Assembly (NCBI GenBank): GCA_043721315.1
Contig: JAYSQZ010000034.1
Coordinates: 1-64,000 of the forward strand
Source of the DNA: Elstera sp043721315
GTDB taxonomy: Bacteria > Pseudomonadota > Alphaproteobacteria > Elsterales > Elsteraceae
Length of the DNA: 64,000 nucleotides
Direction: 5' to 3'
Under the pieces are notes generated by a model, which was not told the origin of the DNA, ran no database searches, and worked only from the letters and a program-made list of their open reading frames with translations. Both the position numbers and the translations under genes were made by a program. This document shows, one piece after another, positions 23,949 to 32,573 of the stretch; position 1 is the first letter of the stretch, and every line of letters begins with the position of its first letter.

Positions 23949-24661
23949 GCTCTTGCGACTTCCTGCTCAAACCCATCCGCGCGCAACTGAGAAAGCCGCG
24001 CAAATTCCTCATCCAGACGCTGAGCCAACCCCCCAGGGGCAATGGCCACATGCACCAGATGATCTCGTCCAAACGGGGCTGCTAAACTAGCCGCGTTAAG
24101 AAGAGACCATTCCCGTCCCGGATTCTCGGGCCGGGATGCCTGCCCTGGCTGCGCGCGTAAGGCGGCAAACAGGGAAGAGAGTTTTGACCGCCCACCGGCA
24201 GCCCCATCACACGCCTGGATCAGCAATGCGGCCCGATTGGCCCGAACCCAGGCTTCCGCCTGATCGTACCCAATCACCGCTTGCCCCGCTCGGCGCGCAA
24301 GGCCCAATAAACTACCGCACCGGGCGGCAATCAAGTGAGCCAAGCGGTCGGCCCAATCGTCCGGCACCTGTACCGGGCGTTTAGCCGCCTTAGAAAACGC
24401 GCGCTTTTTCAGCGCCTGTCCTATCGCTTCCCGCGTGGGGGTTATGTATAACCCCCGCCCCGGAAGTTTACCCTCAAGATCGGGTACCAACACCCCATCG
24501 GGTGCCACCACACACCGCACCAACTCGGCTTTAGGCCGCAGGGCGAAAGTGGCGACACAGCGCCGCGTTGGGCCGTTCTCCGGAAAATTCTCTTCCGCAT
24601 ACGCCGCATCGGCGGCATCGGGATCGAAAGTTTCCGGCAGTCTCGGCTCCAACGGCTGCAC
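23945..24661 (-). CDS. YlxR-L7Ae fusion RNA-binding protein
   Basis: The N-terminal part is a YlxR (DUF448) domain with the core RRCVATFALRPKAELVRCV and a GRGLYITPT motif (about residues 32-90). The C-terminal part (about 110-200) looks like an L7Ae-type RNA-binding domain (LLGLARRAGQAVIGYDQ). This fused form is common in alphaproteobacteria and is thought to bind structured RNA. The start is taken as GTG at 24661, six bases after the nusA stop; a longer frame from TTG at 24697 would overlap nusA. Its stop overlaps the infB start. It lies in the transcription-translation operon nusA-ylxR-infB, consistent with a role in RNA folding or ribosome assembly. Confidence 0.88.
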   Translation of the reverse strand: MQPLEPRLPETFDPDAADAAYAEENFPENGPTRRCVATFALRPKAELVRCVVAPDGVLVPDLEGKLPGRGLYITPTREAIGQALKKRAFSKAAKRPVQVPDDWADRLAHLIAARCGSLLGLARRAGQAVIGYDQAEAWVRANRAALLIQACDGAAGGRSKLSSLFAALRAQPGQASRPENPGREWSLLNAASLAAPFGRDHLVHVAIAPGGLAQRLDEEFARLSQLRADGFEQEVARA

Positions 24662-24666
24662 CCGGC

Positions 24667-26175
24667 TTAAGCCCCCGCCTCTTCGTCGGTGAACCAATGG
24701 GCGCGCGCGGCCATGATGATGTCATTCGCCTGCGCTTCATCGAGGCCCGAGTCGGCCCCGGCGAGTTCCAACAGTTCGTCCGACGCAAGATCGCCCACGT
24801 CATCTAGGGTTTTGAGGCCCTTGTCACCCAGTTTCACCAACAAAGCTGGCGTGATACCCGGCAGGGCCGCCACGTCATCGGCCACACCGAGAGCTTTGCG
24901 TTGCTCTTCGAAAGCAACATCGCGCTGCTCCATATAGGCGGCCGCGCGGGCTTGCAGTTCGGCAGCAATATCGTCGTCAAAGCCTTCGATGGACGCGAGT
25001 TCTTCAGTGGCGACGCCAGTGATTTCCTCAAGCGTGCTGAAGCCTTCCGAGACGAGCAAATGGGCGATAAGTTCGTCCACATCCAGGGCTTCGATGAAAA
25101 GCTGCGAGCGGGCGCGAACGTCTTCCTGACGGCGCTCCGAATCTTGCTTTTCAGTCATAATATCAATGTCCCAGCCGGTAAGCTGAGAGGCCAAGCGCAC
25201 GTTCTGCCCGCGCCGACCGATGGCTAGCGACAGTTGATCGTCGGGTACGATTACGTCGATCCGGTGGGCTTCTTCATCCAGCACAACCTTAGCGACTTCT
25301 GCCGGGGCTAGCGCGTTGACGACAAAGGTTGCCGGATCGGGCGACCAGGGGATGATGTCGATTTTTTCGCCCTGAAGCTCGCCGACAACCGCCTGAACGC
25401 GGCTACCGCGCATCCCAACGCACGCACCAACGGGGTCGATGCTGCTGTCGTTGGAATGCACACCAATCTTGGCGCGGCTACCAGGATCGCGCGCGACGGC
25501 GCGGATTTCGATAATACCGTCGTATACTTCCGGCACTTCTTGGCTGAAGAGTTTGGCCATGAACTGCGGATGCGTACGAGACAGGAAAATCTGCGGGCCG
25601 CGCTGTTCGCGGCGCACGTCGTAAATATAAGCGCGCACGCGGTCGCCGGGGCGGAAGGTTTCGCGCGGCAACAGCTCGTCGCGGCGCAGAACCGATTCAG
25701 CGCGCCCTAAATCAATCGTGACATTGCCAAACTCGACGCGCTTGACGACGCCATTGATGATTTCGCCAACCCGGTCCTTGAATTCGGCGAACTGGCGGTC
25801 GCGCTCGGCGTCGCGAACGCGCTGGACGATAACCTGCTTGGCGGTTTGAGCGGCGATGCGGCCAAACTCGATGGGCGGCAGCATTTCCGTCAGAAAGTCG
25901 CCAATGCCTGCATCCGGGTTGCGGTCTTGGGCTTCGATCAGGCTGATTTGCGTGGCTTCGTTATCGACAAGCTCAACCACTTCGCGGAAGCGGCGCAGGC
26001 GAATTTCGCCATTCGCGCGATCAATTTCAGCGCGAATATCGTGCTCAACCCCGTATTTCGAGCGTCCGGCCTTCTGAATGGCCTGTTCCATCGCCACCAG
26101 AACTTCTTCGCGGTCGATTCCCTTTTCACGGGCGACAGTATCGGCGACTTGCAGCAGTTCAATTCTGGTTAACAC
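24667..26175 (-). CDS. nusA: Transcription termination/antitermination protein NusA
   Basis: NusA binds RNA polymerase and nascent RNA and controls pausing, termination and antitermination. The 502-aa protein has the N-terminal polymerase-binding domain (about 1-125), an S1 domain (about 135-200, with PGDRVRAYIYDV), two KH domains (about 230-350, including VGACVGMRGSRVQ and LAIGRRGQNVRLA) and two C-terminal helix-hairpin-helix repeats rich in acidic residues. The start is GTG at 26175. The gene follows rimP by 81 bp and leads into ylxR and infB on the same strand. Confidence 0.97.
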   Translation of the reverse strand: MLTRIELLQVADTVAREKGIDREEVLVAMEQAIQKAGRSKYGVEHDIRAEIDRANGEIRLRRFREVVELVDNEATQISLIEAQDRNPDAGIGDFLTEMLPPIEFGRIAAQTAKQVIVQRVRDAERDRQFAEFKDRVGEIINGVVKRVEFGNVTIDLGRAESVLRRDELLPRETFRPGDRVRAYIYDVRREQRGPQIFLSRTHPQFMAKLFSQEVPEVYDGIIEIRAVARDPGSRAKIGVHSNDSSIDPVGACVGMRGSRVQAVVGELQGEKIDIIPWSPDPATFVVNALAPAEVAKVVLDEEAHRIDVIVPDDQLSLAIGRRGQNVRLASQLTGWDIDIMTEKQDSERRQEDVRARSQLFIEALDVDELIAHLLVSEGFSTLEEITGVATEELASIEGFDDDIAAELQARAAAYMEQRDVAFEEQRKALGVADDVAALPGITPALLVKLGDKGLKTLDDVGDLASDELLELAGADSGLDEAQANDIIMAARAHWFTDEEAGA

Positions 26176-26256
26176 GGTCTTGGTTCCATTCGTCCGTCAA
26201 TGTTGCGTCGCATCCTCTCGTGCCGGAGGTAGGGCCGAACCGGCAACGACGCTAGG

Positions 26257-26784
26257 TTAATTCTTCAGCGCGTCGGCGCTCGCCTTTATCAAATCATCCG
26301 TTAGGATTAGCTTGGCGCGGGCGATGGCATTAAAGGGGATTTGAAAATCGGTTTCGCCATCCCGAAGGCGCACGATGCCGTTCTCGGCAATCCCCAACAA
26401 CCGTCCGCGAAAGCGCTTGCGCCCTTCAATCAGCCGATCCGCATCAATCCGCACTTCAAACCCGGCAAAGCGCGTGAAATCGGCTTTACGGGTTAAGGGC
26501 CGATCAATACCGGGGGAGCTAACTTCTAGGTGATAGGCTTCCGAAATTGGATCTTCCACATCGAGAATGGCGGAGGCCGCACGGCTGATGTCACCACAAT
26601 CGTCAACAGACATGGGAACGCTGTCTTGGCGTTCGGCCATAATCTGAAGCAACGGGCGCTGACCGCCCGCGTATTGTACCCGCACCAGCGCGTAGCCCAT
26701 AGCATCGATCGCGGGTTCAATCAGCGCTTCGATTTTGCTTGCTACGCCCGCTTGCACTGGGCCGATTTCGTCTTCGTCGTTCAT
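26257..26784 (-). CDS. rimP: Ribosome maturation factor RimP
   Basis: RimP assists maturation of the 30S subunit. The protein is 175 aa from the ATG at 26784. It shows the RimP N-terminal alpha/beta domain (ALVRVQYAGGQRPLLQIMAE, read as two short strands) followed by VSSPGIDRPL, which marks the junction to the C-terminal SH3-like domain, and then a typical RLRDGETDFQIPFNAIARAKL ending. A longer frame to 26922 would cross a clear transcription terminator and is rejected. It is the first gene of the rimP-nusA-ylxR-infB operon. Confidence 0.95.
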   Translation of the reverse strand: MNDEDEIGPVQAGVASKIEALIEPAIDAMGYALVRVQYAGGQRPLLQIMAERQDSVPMSVDDCGDISRAASAILDVEDPISEAYHLEVSSPGIDRPLTRKADFTRFAGFEVRIDADRLIEGRKRFRGRLLGIAENGIVRLRDGETDFQIPFNAIARAKLILTDDLIKASADALKN

Positions 26785-26816
26785 ACTCAACCGCTTGTTT
26801 TTCCCTGTCGCCCCAA

Positions 26817-26846
26817 AACAAAAAAGTGGGCCAAGAGGCCCACCCT
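26817..26846 (-). terminator. Intrinsic terminator after trmB
   Basis: On the minus strand GTGGGCC-TCTT-GGCCCAC is followed by six T residues. It ends the metK-trmB transcription unit and separates it from rimP-nusA-ylxR-infB. Confidence 0.88.
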
Positions 26847-26925
26847 TTTTGCGGCGGCTCGGCTTTACAACCGATCCGCTATGGGAGTGGCGGAATATTA
26901 CGCTTTTGCGCTTCCGCCGCAAGAC

Positions 26926-27624
26926 CTAAATCGTCTCGCGCCGCTGAAACCTTAAGAAGCTGGGCTGAATTCCCTTCGCGCGCGCCTTTTCTTCATAGCG
27001 TGTTGCCGGCCAGTCACGGGGGCGTTCGCGCCAATCGCTCGGCCCTTCGGCAAGCCATGCAAAAGCTGGATGGGGGGTCGTCTCTGCGAGCATCCACGCG
27101 ACGTAATCTTGATCGTCGCTGGCCATCCGCAACTCCGCACCGGGGCGCAGCAGGCGGGCGAGGCTGTCGAGATTCTCTTTCTGGACGAACCGGCGGCTGT
27201 TGTGCCGCTTCTTTGGCCAGGGGTCCGGGAACAGAATGAAGGCGCGGCCAAGGCAACCGTCGGGCAGCGCATCCATCAGCGGGCGGGCGTCGTCGGGCCA
27301 TACGCGCACGTTCGTTACTTGCTCCCGGTGAATGTGCCCCAAGCCTGAAACAACGCCGTTCAAAAACGGCTCCGCCCCAATCAGGCCAACGTCCGGGTTT
27401 TGATCCGCTTGCCACACCAGATGCTCGCCGCCGCCGAAGCCGATTTCCAGCCAAAAATCGCGCTTTGGTGTCTCGAACAGACTAGCAGGGCTAAGGCGCG
27501 CGCCCGGCGCTATCGCGGGCACGCGCACTTTTGGCAGCACATCGGTCAGCAGTTCTTTCTGACTATCGCGCAGTTTACGCCCGAACCGCCGCCCATAGAC
27601 GCGGCGCTTAACCTCGCCGGTCAT
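26926..27624 (-). CDS. trmB: tRNA (guanine-N7)-methyltransferase
   Basis: TrmB methylates G46 in the variable loop of tRNAs using S-adenosylmethionine. The 232-aa protein has the SAM-binding motif LEIGFGGGEHL (about residues 55-65), the DARPLMDALPDG region and the family motif FPDPWPKKRHNSRR (about 131-144) that contacts tRNA. The start codon directly follows the metK stop, so the two genes are coupled; MetK makes the SAM used here. A strong terminator follows. Confidence 0.95.
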   Translation of the reverse strand: MTGEVKRRVYGRRFGRKLRDSQKELLTDVLPKVRVPAIAPGARLSPASLFETPKRDFWLEIGFGGGEHLVWQADQNPDVGLIGAEPFLNGVVSGLGHIHREQVTNVRVWPDDARPLMDALPDGCLGRAFILFPDPWPKKRHNSRRFVQKENLDSLARLLRPGAELRMASDDQDYVAWMLAETTPHPAFAWLAEGPSDWRERPRDWPATRYEEKARAKGIQPSFLRFQRRETI

Positions 27625-28800
27625 TTACGCGCCGAACGTCGATTTCAGCGCCGGGACCAGATCGGTCTTTTCCCAGGAGAAACCGCCATCCGCTTCCGGC
27701 TCGCGCCCGAAGTGGCCGTAAGCCGCCGTGCGGGCGTAGATCGGGCGATTGAGGCCCAGATGCTCGCGAATGCCACGCGGGCTAAGGTTCATCAGCTCTT
27801 GCAGCACGTTCACCAAGCGGGCTTCATCGACTTGGCCCGTGCCATCGGTATTCACATAAAACGACAGCGGGTGCGACACGCCAATAGCATAGGAAAGCTG
27901 AATAGTGCAGCGGTCGGCCAAACCCGCCGCCACGACATTCTTTGCCAAATAGCGCGCGGCATAGGCTGCCGAACGGTCCACCTTTGTGGGGTCTTTCCCG
28001 GAGAACGCACCACCACCGTGGGGGGCCGCGCCGCCGTAAGTATCGACGATAATCTTGCGGCCCGTAAGGCCACAGTCACCATCCGGCCCACCGATTACGA
28101 AGCGCCCCGTGGGGTTCACGTAGAAATGCGGCTCGTCGCACATCCAACCCGCCGGAAGAACCTTCTCGACGTAAGGGCGCACAATTTCCCGCACTTCCGC
28201 CTGGTTAACGCCTTCGGAATGCTGCGTGGACACGACGATCGAGGTCGCGGCGACCGGCTTGCCATCGACATACCGCAGCGTGACCTGGCTTTTGGCATCT
28301 GGCCCCAGGTGGTGCGTTGCGCCGCTATGGCGGGCTTCCGCCAAACCCTTCAAGATTGCGTGCGAATAGAACAGCGGGGCAGGCATCAGCGCCGGGGTTT
28401 CCGTGCAGGCAAAGCCGAACATAATGCCTTGATCGCCCGCGCCTTCATCCTTATTGCCCGCCGCATCAACGCCAACGGCAATATCTTCGGACTGGGCGTG
28501 GATCAGCACTTCAACCTTGGCGGTTTGCCAGTGGAAGCCCTTTTGGGCATAACCGATCTTATGAATGGCGTCGCGCGCCGCGTCTTCCATCGCTTTCGGC
28601 GAAATGCTATCCGGCCCACGCACTTCGCCCGCAAGGGTGACGTGATTGGTCGTCGCCAAAGTTTCCACCGCAACCCGCGCATAGGGGTCGGCAGCGAGAA
28701 ACAGATCGACAATCGTATCGGAGATGCGGTCGCAGACCTTATCTGGATGACCTTCGGAAACGGATTCGCTGGTGAACAGATAGTCGGACGGACGGGCCAC
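27625..28800 (-). CDS. metK: S-adenosylmethionine synthetase
   Basis: MetK makes S-adenosylmethionine from methionine and ATP. The 391-aa protein begins ARPSDYLFTSESVSEGHPDK, with the GHPDK motif of the ATP site near residue 15. It retains the GAGDQGIMFG signature near residue 120 and the GGGAFSGKDPTKVDRS phosphate-binding loop near residue 265. The start is GTG at 28800 with AAGGGGA upstream; the longer frame to 28884 adds a non-conserved extension. It follows the XRE-type regulator gene, an association typical of alphaproteobacteria. I saw no convincing SAM riboswitch in the 110 bp upstream. Confidence 0.96.
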   Translation of the reverse strand: MARPSDYLFTSESVSEGHPDKVCDRISDTIVDLFLAADPYARVAVETLATTNHVTLAGEVRGPDSISPKAMEDAARDAIHKIGYAQKGFHWQTAKVEVLIHAQSEDIAVGVDAAGNKDEGAGDQGIMFGFACTETPALMPAPLFYSHAILKGLAEARHSGATHHLGPDAKSQVTLRYVDGKPVAATSIVVSTQHSEGVNQAEVREIVRPYVEKVLPAGWMCDEPHFYVNPTGRFVIGGPDGDCGLTGRKIIVDTYGGAAPHGGGAFSGKDPTKVDRSAAYAARYLAKNVVAAGLADRCTIQLSYAIGVSHPLSFYVNTDGTGQVDEARLVNVLQELMNLSPRGIREHLGLNRPIYARTAAYGHFGREPEADGGFSWEKTDLVPALKSTFGA

Positions 28801-28911
28801 CGGATTCCCCTTTAAACTGCCATGAATTAAACCAGAACTGCGCGTTCTATCAGTCTTTCTGTCTTGTCCCGCGCAGAGCGTCAAGCCCCGTTTGCCATGA
28901 TCGCACAGTAA

Positions 28912-28943
28912 AAGGGCGCCACCGCATCATCGGAAGCGCCCTT
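28912..28943 (-). terminator. Possible terminator between XRE regulator and metK
   Basis: AAGGGCGC and GCGCCCTT form an 8-bp stem with a 16-nt loop, followed on the minus strand by a short T-run. It may reduce read-through from the regulator gene into metK. Confidence 0.6.
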
Positions 28944-28967
28944 ATGCAAGAGGGGTAGAAAGCCCGA

Positions 28968-29426
28968 TCAGGAGGCTTCGGTCAGCGTGCGCGAGAGAGA
29001 TTTGGTGAGTTCCAAGATGCTTTTGCGGATTTTTTCGTCCTTAATCCGGTCGAACGCGCGGGCTAACTCCAGAATTTCGCGCTTGGAGAGATCCTTGCTG
29101 TCGAAATCCGGCGTGGCTTCCGACATGCCGGGCACGCGGCCCCCGCTGGTTTCGGCGTTCATATCGTCGAAGAAAAACGAAACCGGCACGTCCAACACGC
29201 GGGAGAGTTCAAACAAACGGCTGGCCCCGATGCGGTTCGCGCCGCGCTCGTACTTCTGCACTTGCTGGAACGTGAGGCCAATGGCATCGCCCAGCTTTTC
29301 TTGGCTCATACCAAGCAGCGTGCGGCGCAGGCGCACTCGGCTGCCAACATGAATATCAATGGGGTTCGGTTTGCCATCCGGCGAACCACGGCTACCCCGG
29401 CGACGCTTTACAACAATGGCGGTCAT
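28968..29426 (-). CDS. XRE-family helix-turn-helix regulator
   Basis: The 152-aa protein carries a Cro/C1-type helix-turn-helix (about residues 26-80: VGSRVRLRRTLLGMSQEKLG, then LTFQQVQKYERGANRIGASRL) and a C-terminal helical tail (about 115-150) that may dimerise. This regulator is commonly found upstream of metK in alphaproteobacteria; its targets are not certain. The ATG at 29426 is chosen because AAGGA lies 9 nt upstream. A palindrome within its own promoter (29467-29495) suggests autoregulation. The basic N terminus (KRRRGSRG) may add DNA contacts. Confidence 0.9.
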   Translation of the reverse strand: MTAIVVKRRRGSRGSPDGKPNPIDIHVGSRVRLRRTLLGMSQEKLGDAIGLTFQQVQKYERGANRIGASRLFELSRVLDVPVSFFFDDMNAETSGGRVPGMSEATPDFDSKDLSKREILELARAFDRIKDEKIRKSILELTKSLSRTLTEAS

Positions 29427-29466
29427 GATCTTCATTCCTTTTATACGGCGGCACTTAGTTGATTTA

Positions 29467-29495
29467 GGAGTATCGCCTACAATCGTAGGCGTCAA
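29467..29495 (-). promoter_or_regulatory. Promoter with embedded palindrome for XRE regulator
   Basis: On the minus strand TTGACG (29490-29495) and TACTCC (29467-29472) are 17 bp apart. CGCCTAC-GATT-GTAGGCG (29474-29491) fills the spacer, so a bound dimer would block polymerase. The regulator encoded just downstream is the natural candidate. Confidence 0.55.
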
Positions 29496-29522
29496 CCCTA
29501 CGCTGTGCTGGTTAATGAATTA

Positions 29523-31055
29523 CTATAGAACTGGGCGCAGGCGCAGAAGTGCCAATGCGAGTATCAGAAAAGTCACGGTTAACAGGGTAACGAGATCGCC
29601 CCATAGCGCATAGGGTGGCGGGTTGAGCGGCAAAGGTAAGGAAATGGTTAAGGCGGCTTCCTCGTTGAGACTCATGCTGTTCCATACCCGTCCGTTCCCA
29701 TCAATCAGGGCGGAGACCCCCGTATTGGCGACTCGAACAAGGGGAAGCCCCTCTTCGACCGCGCGCAAAATTGTCGCGGCCAGATGCTGATAAGGGCCTG
29801 TGCTAACACCATACCACCCGTCATTGGTAAGATTGAGCAGCCAGGCAGGCCGATCGGTACGATCAACCACCGCGCCGGGAAAGATCACCTCGTAGCAAAT
29901 CAACGGCGCGACCGGCGGTAATCCCGGCAAACGCAGCGTGCGCGGGCCGGGGCCAGGGCTATAACCAGCGGCCCCTTGCGAGATGATCTGCAAGGGCAAC
30001 AGCCCTTTCAGCGGCACATATTCGCCGAACGGCACAAGGTGGAATTTATCGAACGCCCCGCGCAGGCTGCCGTCGGTATCGAAGGCAACCATACCATTCC
30101 AGGCTTGGATCACTTGATTATCGGCATTTCGCAGATAGCGGTTAGTGCCGGTGATAATCACCCCCTCGGGCGGCGCGCGTTGCGCCATCGCCGCACGCCA
30201 AGATTCGATCTCTTCAATTGGGTAGCCGGTCGCGGCCTCCCCCCAGATAATCGCCGTCGGGGTTTCCCCCAGCGCGGGCGTGCTTAGGGCGAGATGTTTT
30301 TGGAAATTGGCCAGTAGATGCGCGCGGTCCCACTTTAGGCTCTGCGGAATCGCGGGTTGCACTAAGCGTAAAGAGACGCCTTGATGCACGGCATCGCGCC
30401 CCGGCGCATTCTGAAGCCGCAGCATCCCGCCGCCCCACAGCAGCCCAAGCGCCAACGCTGCAATCAAACCGCCGCGCGCCCATCCCAGGCTGAAGGCCGC
30501 GCCGATCAAAACCGTCAGCGCGCCAACACCGTAGGGGCCGAGATAGGCGACGGCCTGAAGCGGCGCGGGCGTATCGGTCCAGGCGGTCGCGATCAGGTTC
30601 CACGGAAACCCGGTCAGCACATGCGCCCGCGCCCATTCGGCCAGCAGCCACAGCGTGCCGAAACCGAGCCAACGCAGGGATTTTTCGTCCGCAGGTAGGA
30701 AGCGCACTAAGGCCCAGGCCACCGCCCCGGTATAGAGGGCCAACACAATCGGCAGACCAACGAGGGCGACGGGCACCATCCACAAAAATTCGGCGGGCGG
30801 CACTAGCAGGGCATTGGAAATCCAATACAGTCCCGTACTGAAATGCCCAAAGCCGAAGCACCAGCCCAGCCACAGTGCCTGCCGAGGCCGTTCGGCCCCG
30901 TTCAACACCCACAGAAAACCACTAAAGGCCGGAAAGATCAGCGGCCAGAGAGAGAAAGGGGGCAAAGCGCCTGTTGCAAGAACCCCGCAGAGCAGAGCAA
31001 GCCCCGCGCGCTGCCAATCGGCCCCCCTTTCCCGTCTCCGGCGCGACCGGCTCAT
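29523..31055 (-). CDS. lnt: Apolipoprotein N-acyltransferase
   Basis: Lnt adds the third acyl chain to outer-membrane lipoproteins at the periplasmic face of the inner membrane. The 510-aa protein has about eight TM helices, six of them in the first 200 residues, and a periplasmic nitrilase domain (about 230-480). The Glu-Lys-Cys catalytic triad is visible in IIWGEAATG, FDKFHLVPFGEY and LICYEVIFPG. The ATG overlaps the stop of the corC-like gene (31052-31055). This lnt-corC-ybeY-phoH-miaB order is conserved in many proteobacteria. Confidence 0.97.
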   Translation of the reverse strand: MSRSRRRRERGADWQRAGLALLCGVLATGALPPFSLWPLIFPAFSGFLWVLNGAERPRQALWLGWCFGFGHFSTGLYWISNALLVPPAEFLWMVPVALVGLPIVLALYTGAVAWALVRFLPADEKSLRWLGFGTLWLLAEWARAHVLTGFPWNLIATAWTDTPAPLQAVAYLGPYGVGALTVLIGAAFSLGWARGGLIAALALGLLWGGGMLRLQNAPGRDAVHQGVSLRLVQPAIPQSLKWDRAHLLANFQKHLALSTPALGETPTAIIWGEAATGYPIEEIESWRAAMAQRAPPEGVIITGTNRYLRNADNQVIQAWNGMVAFDTDGSLRGAFDKFHLVPFGEYVPLKGLLPLQIISQGAAGYSPGPGPRTLRLPGLPPVAPLICYEVIFPGAVVDRTDRPAWLLNLTNDGWYGVSTGPYQHLAATILRAVEEGLPLVRVANTGVSALIDGNGRVWNSMSLNEEAALTISLPLPLNPPPYALWGDLVTLLTVTFLILALALLRLRPVL

Positions 31056-32002
31056 GCCTCGGGGACCGCCGGAAGCCTTGGCGGATTCCGCAGCCGCACG
31101 AGCGCCACCCGCCGGGGATCGGCTTCCAGCACTTCAAACTCAAAGCCCGACGGGTGGATCACCAGTGTCCCCACCGCAGGCATTCGCCCGGCCAAAGTGG
31201 CGACCAAGCCGCCGAGCGTGTCGATTTCCGCGCGCTCATCTTCGCTTAAGAATGGCCCGAAACGCTCTTCAAGATCGGCCAAGGGCGTGCGCGCATCGAA
31301 ACGGATCGAGCCGTCATCTTCCGCCGCTTGGGCCGGGGCCTCTTGCTCGTCGTGCTCGTCTTCGATTTCGCCGACGATTTCTTCGACCAAATCTTCGATG
31401 GTCAAAAGCCCATCAATGCCGCCGTATTCATCCACGACCACCGCCATGTGCGTGCGCGCCGTCCGCATCCGCACTAGGGCGTCGAGCGCGGGCATAGACG
31501 GGGGAACGAAGAGCACCGGGCGTAGTAGTTCTTCCGCCTGCGGCAGCGCTTTCGTCTTATCGCGGCTGGCGGCAAACACGTCCTTCACATGCAGCATCCC
31601 GATCACATCGTCGAGACTGGTGCGATAGACCGGCACGCGGGAATGAGCCGCCTCGACCATGTAATCGAGAATGTCTTCAAACGGTCTGGCGCAATCCACC
31701 GCCACCATATCGGCGCGCGGCACCATGATGTCGCCGACGGTAACATCGCGCAGCCCCAGAATGTTCCGCAGCATCACGCGCTCATCCGGGGCCATCGCGT
31801 CGGTGGCCACCGCCTGTTCTTCGATCAACTCTTCCAGCGTTTCCCGCACGGAAGGGTCGCCGCGCAGACCCAGCAAGAGGCGCAGGCGTGAAATCAGCCG
31901 CCCAGGCCGCAGACTGCCGGAAGGTTCAGCAAGCACAGGAGCCGGAGAGACGCTCGGTCGCTCCGGCCCCGTACTAGAAGGGCTAGACGGGCTTTCGCTC
32001 AT
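31052..32002 (-). CDS. CorC/HlyC-type CBS-domain protein
   Basis: The 316-aa protein has a Pro/Ser-rich N terminus, a helical segment, then a CBS pair (about residues 95-215, including VGDIMVPRADMVAV, SRVPVYR and HMAVVVDEYGGIDGLLTIEDLVEEIVGEI) and a C-terminal CorC_HlyC transporter-associated domain (about 225-310, GTLVIHPSGFEFEV). No TM helices are present, as in E. coli CorC/YbeX. Family members are linked to magnesium/cobalt handling and, in the ybeY neighbourhood, to ribosome function. The start at 32002 is used because upstream codons overlap ybeY in a non-conserved way. It overlaps ybeY by 20 bp and lnt by 4 bp. Confidence 0.92.
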   Translation of the reverse strand: MSESPSSPSSTGPERPSVSPAPVLAEPSGSLRPGRLISRLRLLLGLRGDPSVRETLEELIEEQAVATDAMAPDERVMLRNILGLRDVTVGDIMVPRADMVAVDCARPFEDILDYMVEAAHSRVPVYRTSLDDVIGMLHVKDVFAASRDKTKALPQAEELLRPVLFVPPSMPALDALVRMRTARTHMAVVVDEYGGIDGLLTIEDLVEEIVGEIEDEHDEQEAPAQAAEDDGSIRFDARTPLADLEERFGPFLSEDERAEIDTLGGLVATLAGRMPAVGTLVIHPSGFEFEVLEADPRRVALVRLRNPPRLPAVPEA

Positions 32003-32573
32003 GGGAAGGCTCACTCTCCTCAAGTCGGTGGGAATAAGGGTCGGCAATACCGAGATCGGCCAACAGCCGGGTTTCAAGCGCTTCCATCGCCTCGGCCTCG
32101 GCATCGCTCTCGTGATCGTGTCCAAGCAGGTGTAATGTGCCGTGAAGAATAAGATGCAGCAAATGCGCGCGCGGGTCTTTGCCCTGCTCCGCCGCCTCGT
32201 CGCGAATAGTCTCCAGCGCCAGAGCAATATCGCCGATATGGGCGGGCGGCACATCCGCGCCGTCGGCCAGCGCCGCTATATCTTCTTCTTCCAACTCCAG
32301 CCAATCGCCGGGGAAGGACAGGACGTTGGTGGGCTTATCCTGGTCGCGCCAGTCGCGGTTCAGCTTCCGCACGGCGGCATTGTCGGTGAACAGCAATGCC
32401 AGGGTTAGGCGGCCCTCGGGGACGGCAGGGCCGAGAAACGCCGCAAACGCCGCATCGGTCGCCAGTGCGTGCCGCACGGTTTTATCGGCAAGGCCGTCGA
32501 TCTGCTCATCGCTGATCCCGCCGAGGAGGGCAGACCAATCGCCCGCCTCGATAACCGCATCAATCGCGATCAT
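31983..32573 (-). CDS. ybeY: Endoribonuclease YbeY
   Basis: YbeY is a zinc-dependent single-strand endoribonuclease needed for 16S rRNA 3' maturation and 70S quality control. The 196-aa protein has the zinc motif HGTLHLLGHDHE (three His, about residues 144-155) and the conserved RDQDKPTNVLSFP segment (about 76-88). The N terminus is about 40 residues longer than in E. coli, as is common in alphaproteobacteria. The ATG overlaps the phoH stop, indicating translational coupling. Confidence 0.96.
   Translation of the reverse strand: MIAIDAVIEAGDWSALLGGISDEQIDGLADKTVRHALATDAAFAAFLGPAVPEGRLTLALLFTDNAAVRKLNRDWRDQDKPTNVLSFPGDWLELEEEDIAALADGADVPPAHIGDIALALETIRDEAAEQGKDPRAHLLHLILHGTLHLLGHDHESDAEAEAMEALETRLLADLGIADPYSHRLEESEPSHERKPV

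Noticed and set aside
22893..23990. Long plus-strand frames (up to 365 codons) opposite the infB N terminus
   Set aside because: They mirror the Ala/Pro/Val low-complexity tract of IF-2 and encode Arg/Gly-rich sequence without motifs.
26785..26922. N-terminal extension of rimP to 26922
   Set aside because: It would run through a strong minus-strand terminator and adds a non-family sequence.
28801..28911. SAM riboswitch upstream of metK
   Set aside because: I looked for a conserved core or a pseudoknot-like arrangement and saw only a simple terminator-like hairpin further upstream; a covariance-model search would settle it.
32003..32254. Longer start for the corC-like gene
   Set aside because: The extension lies in the ybeY gene in another frame and does not resemble any CorC N terminus.
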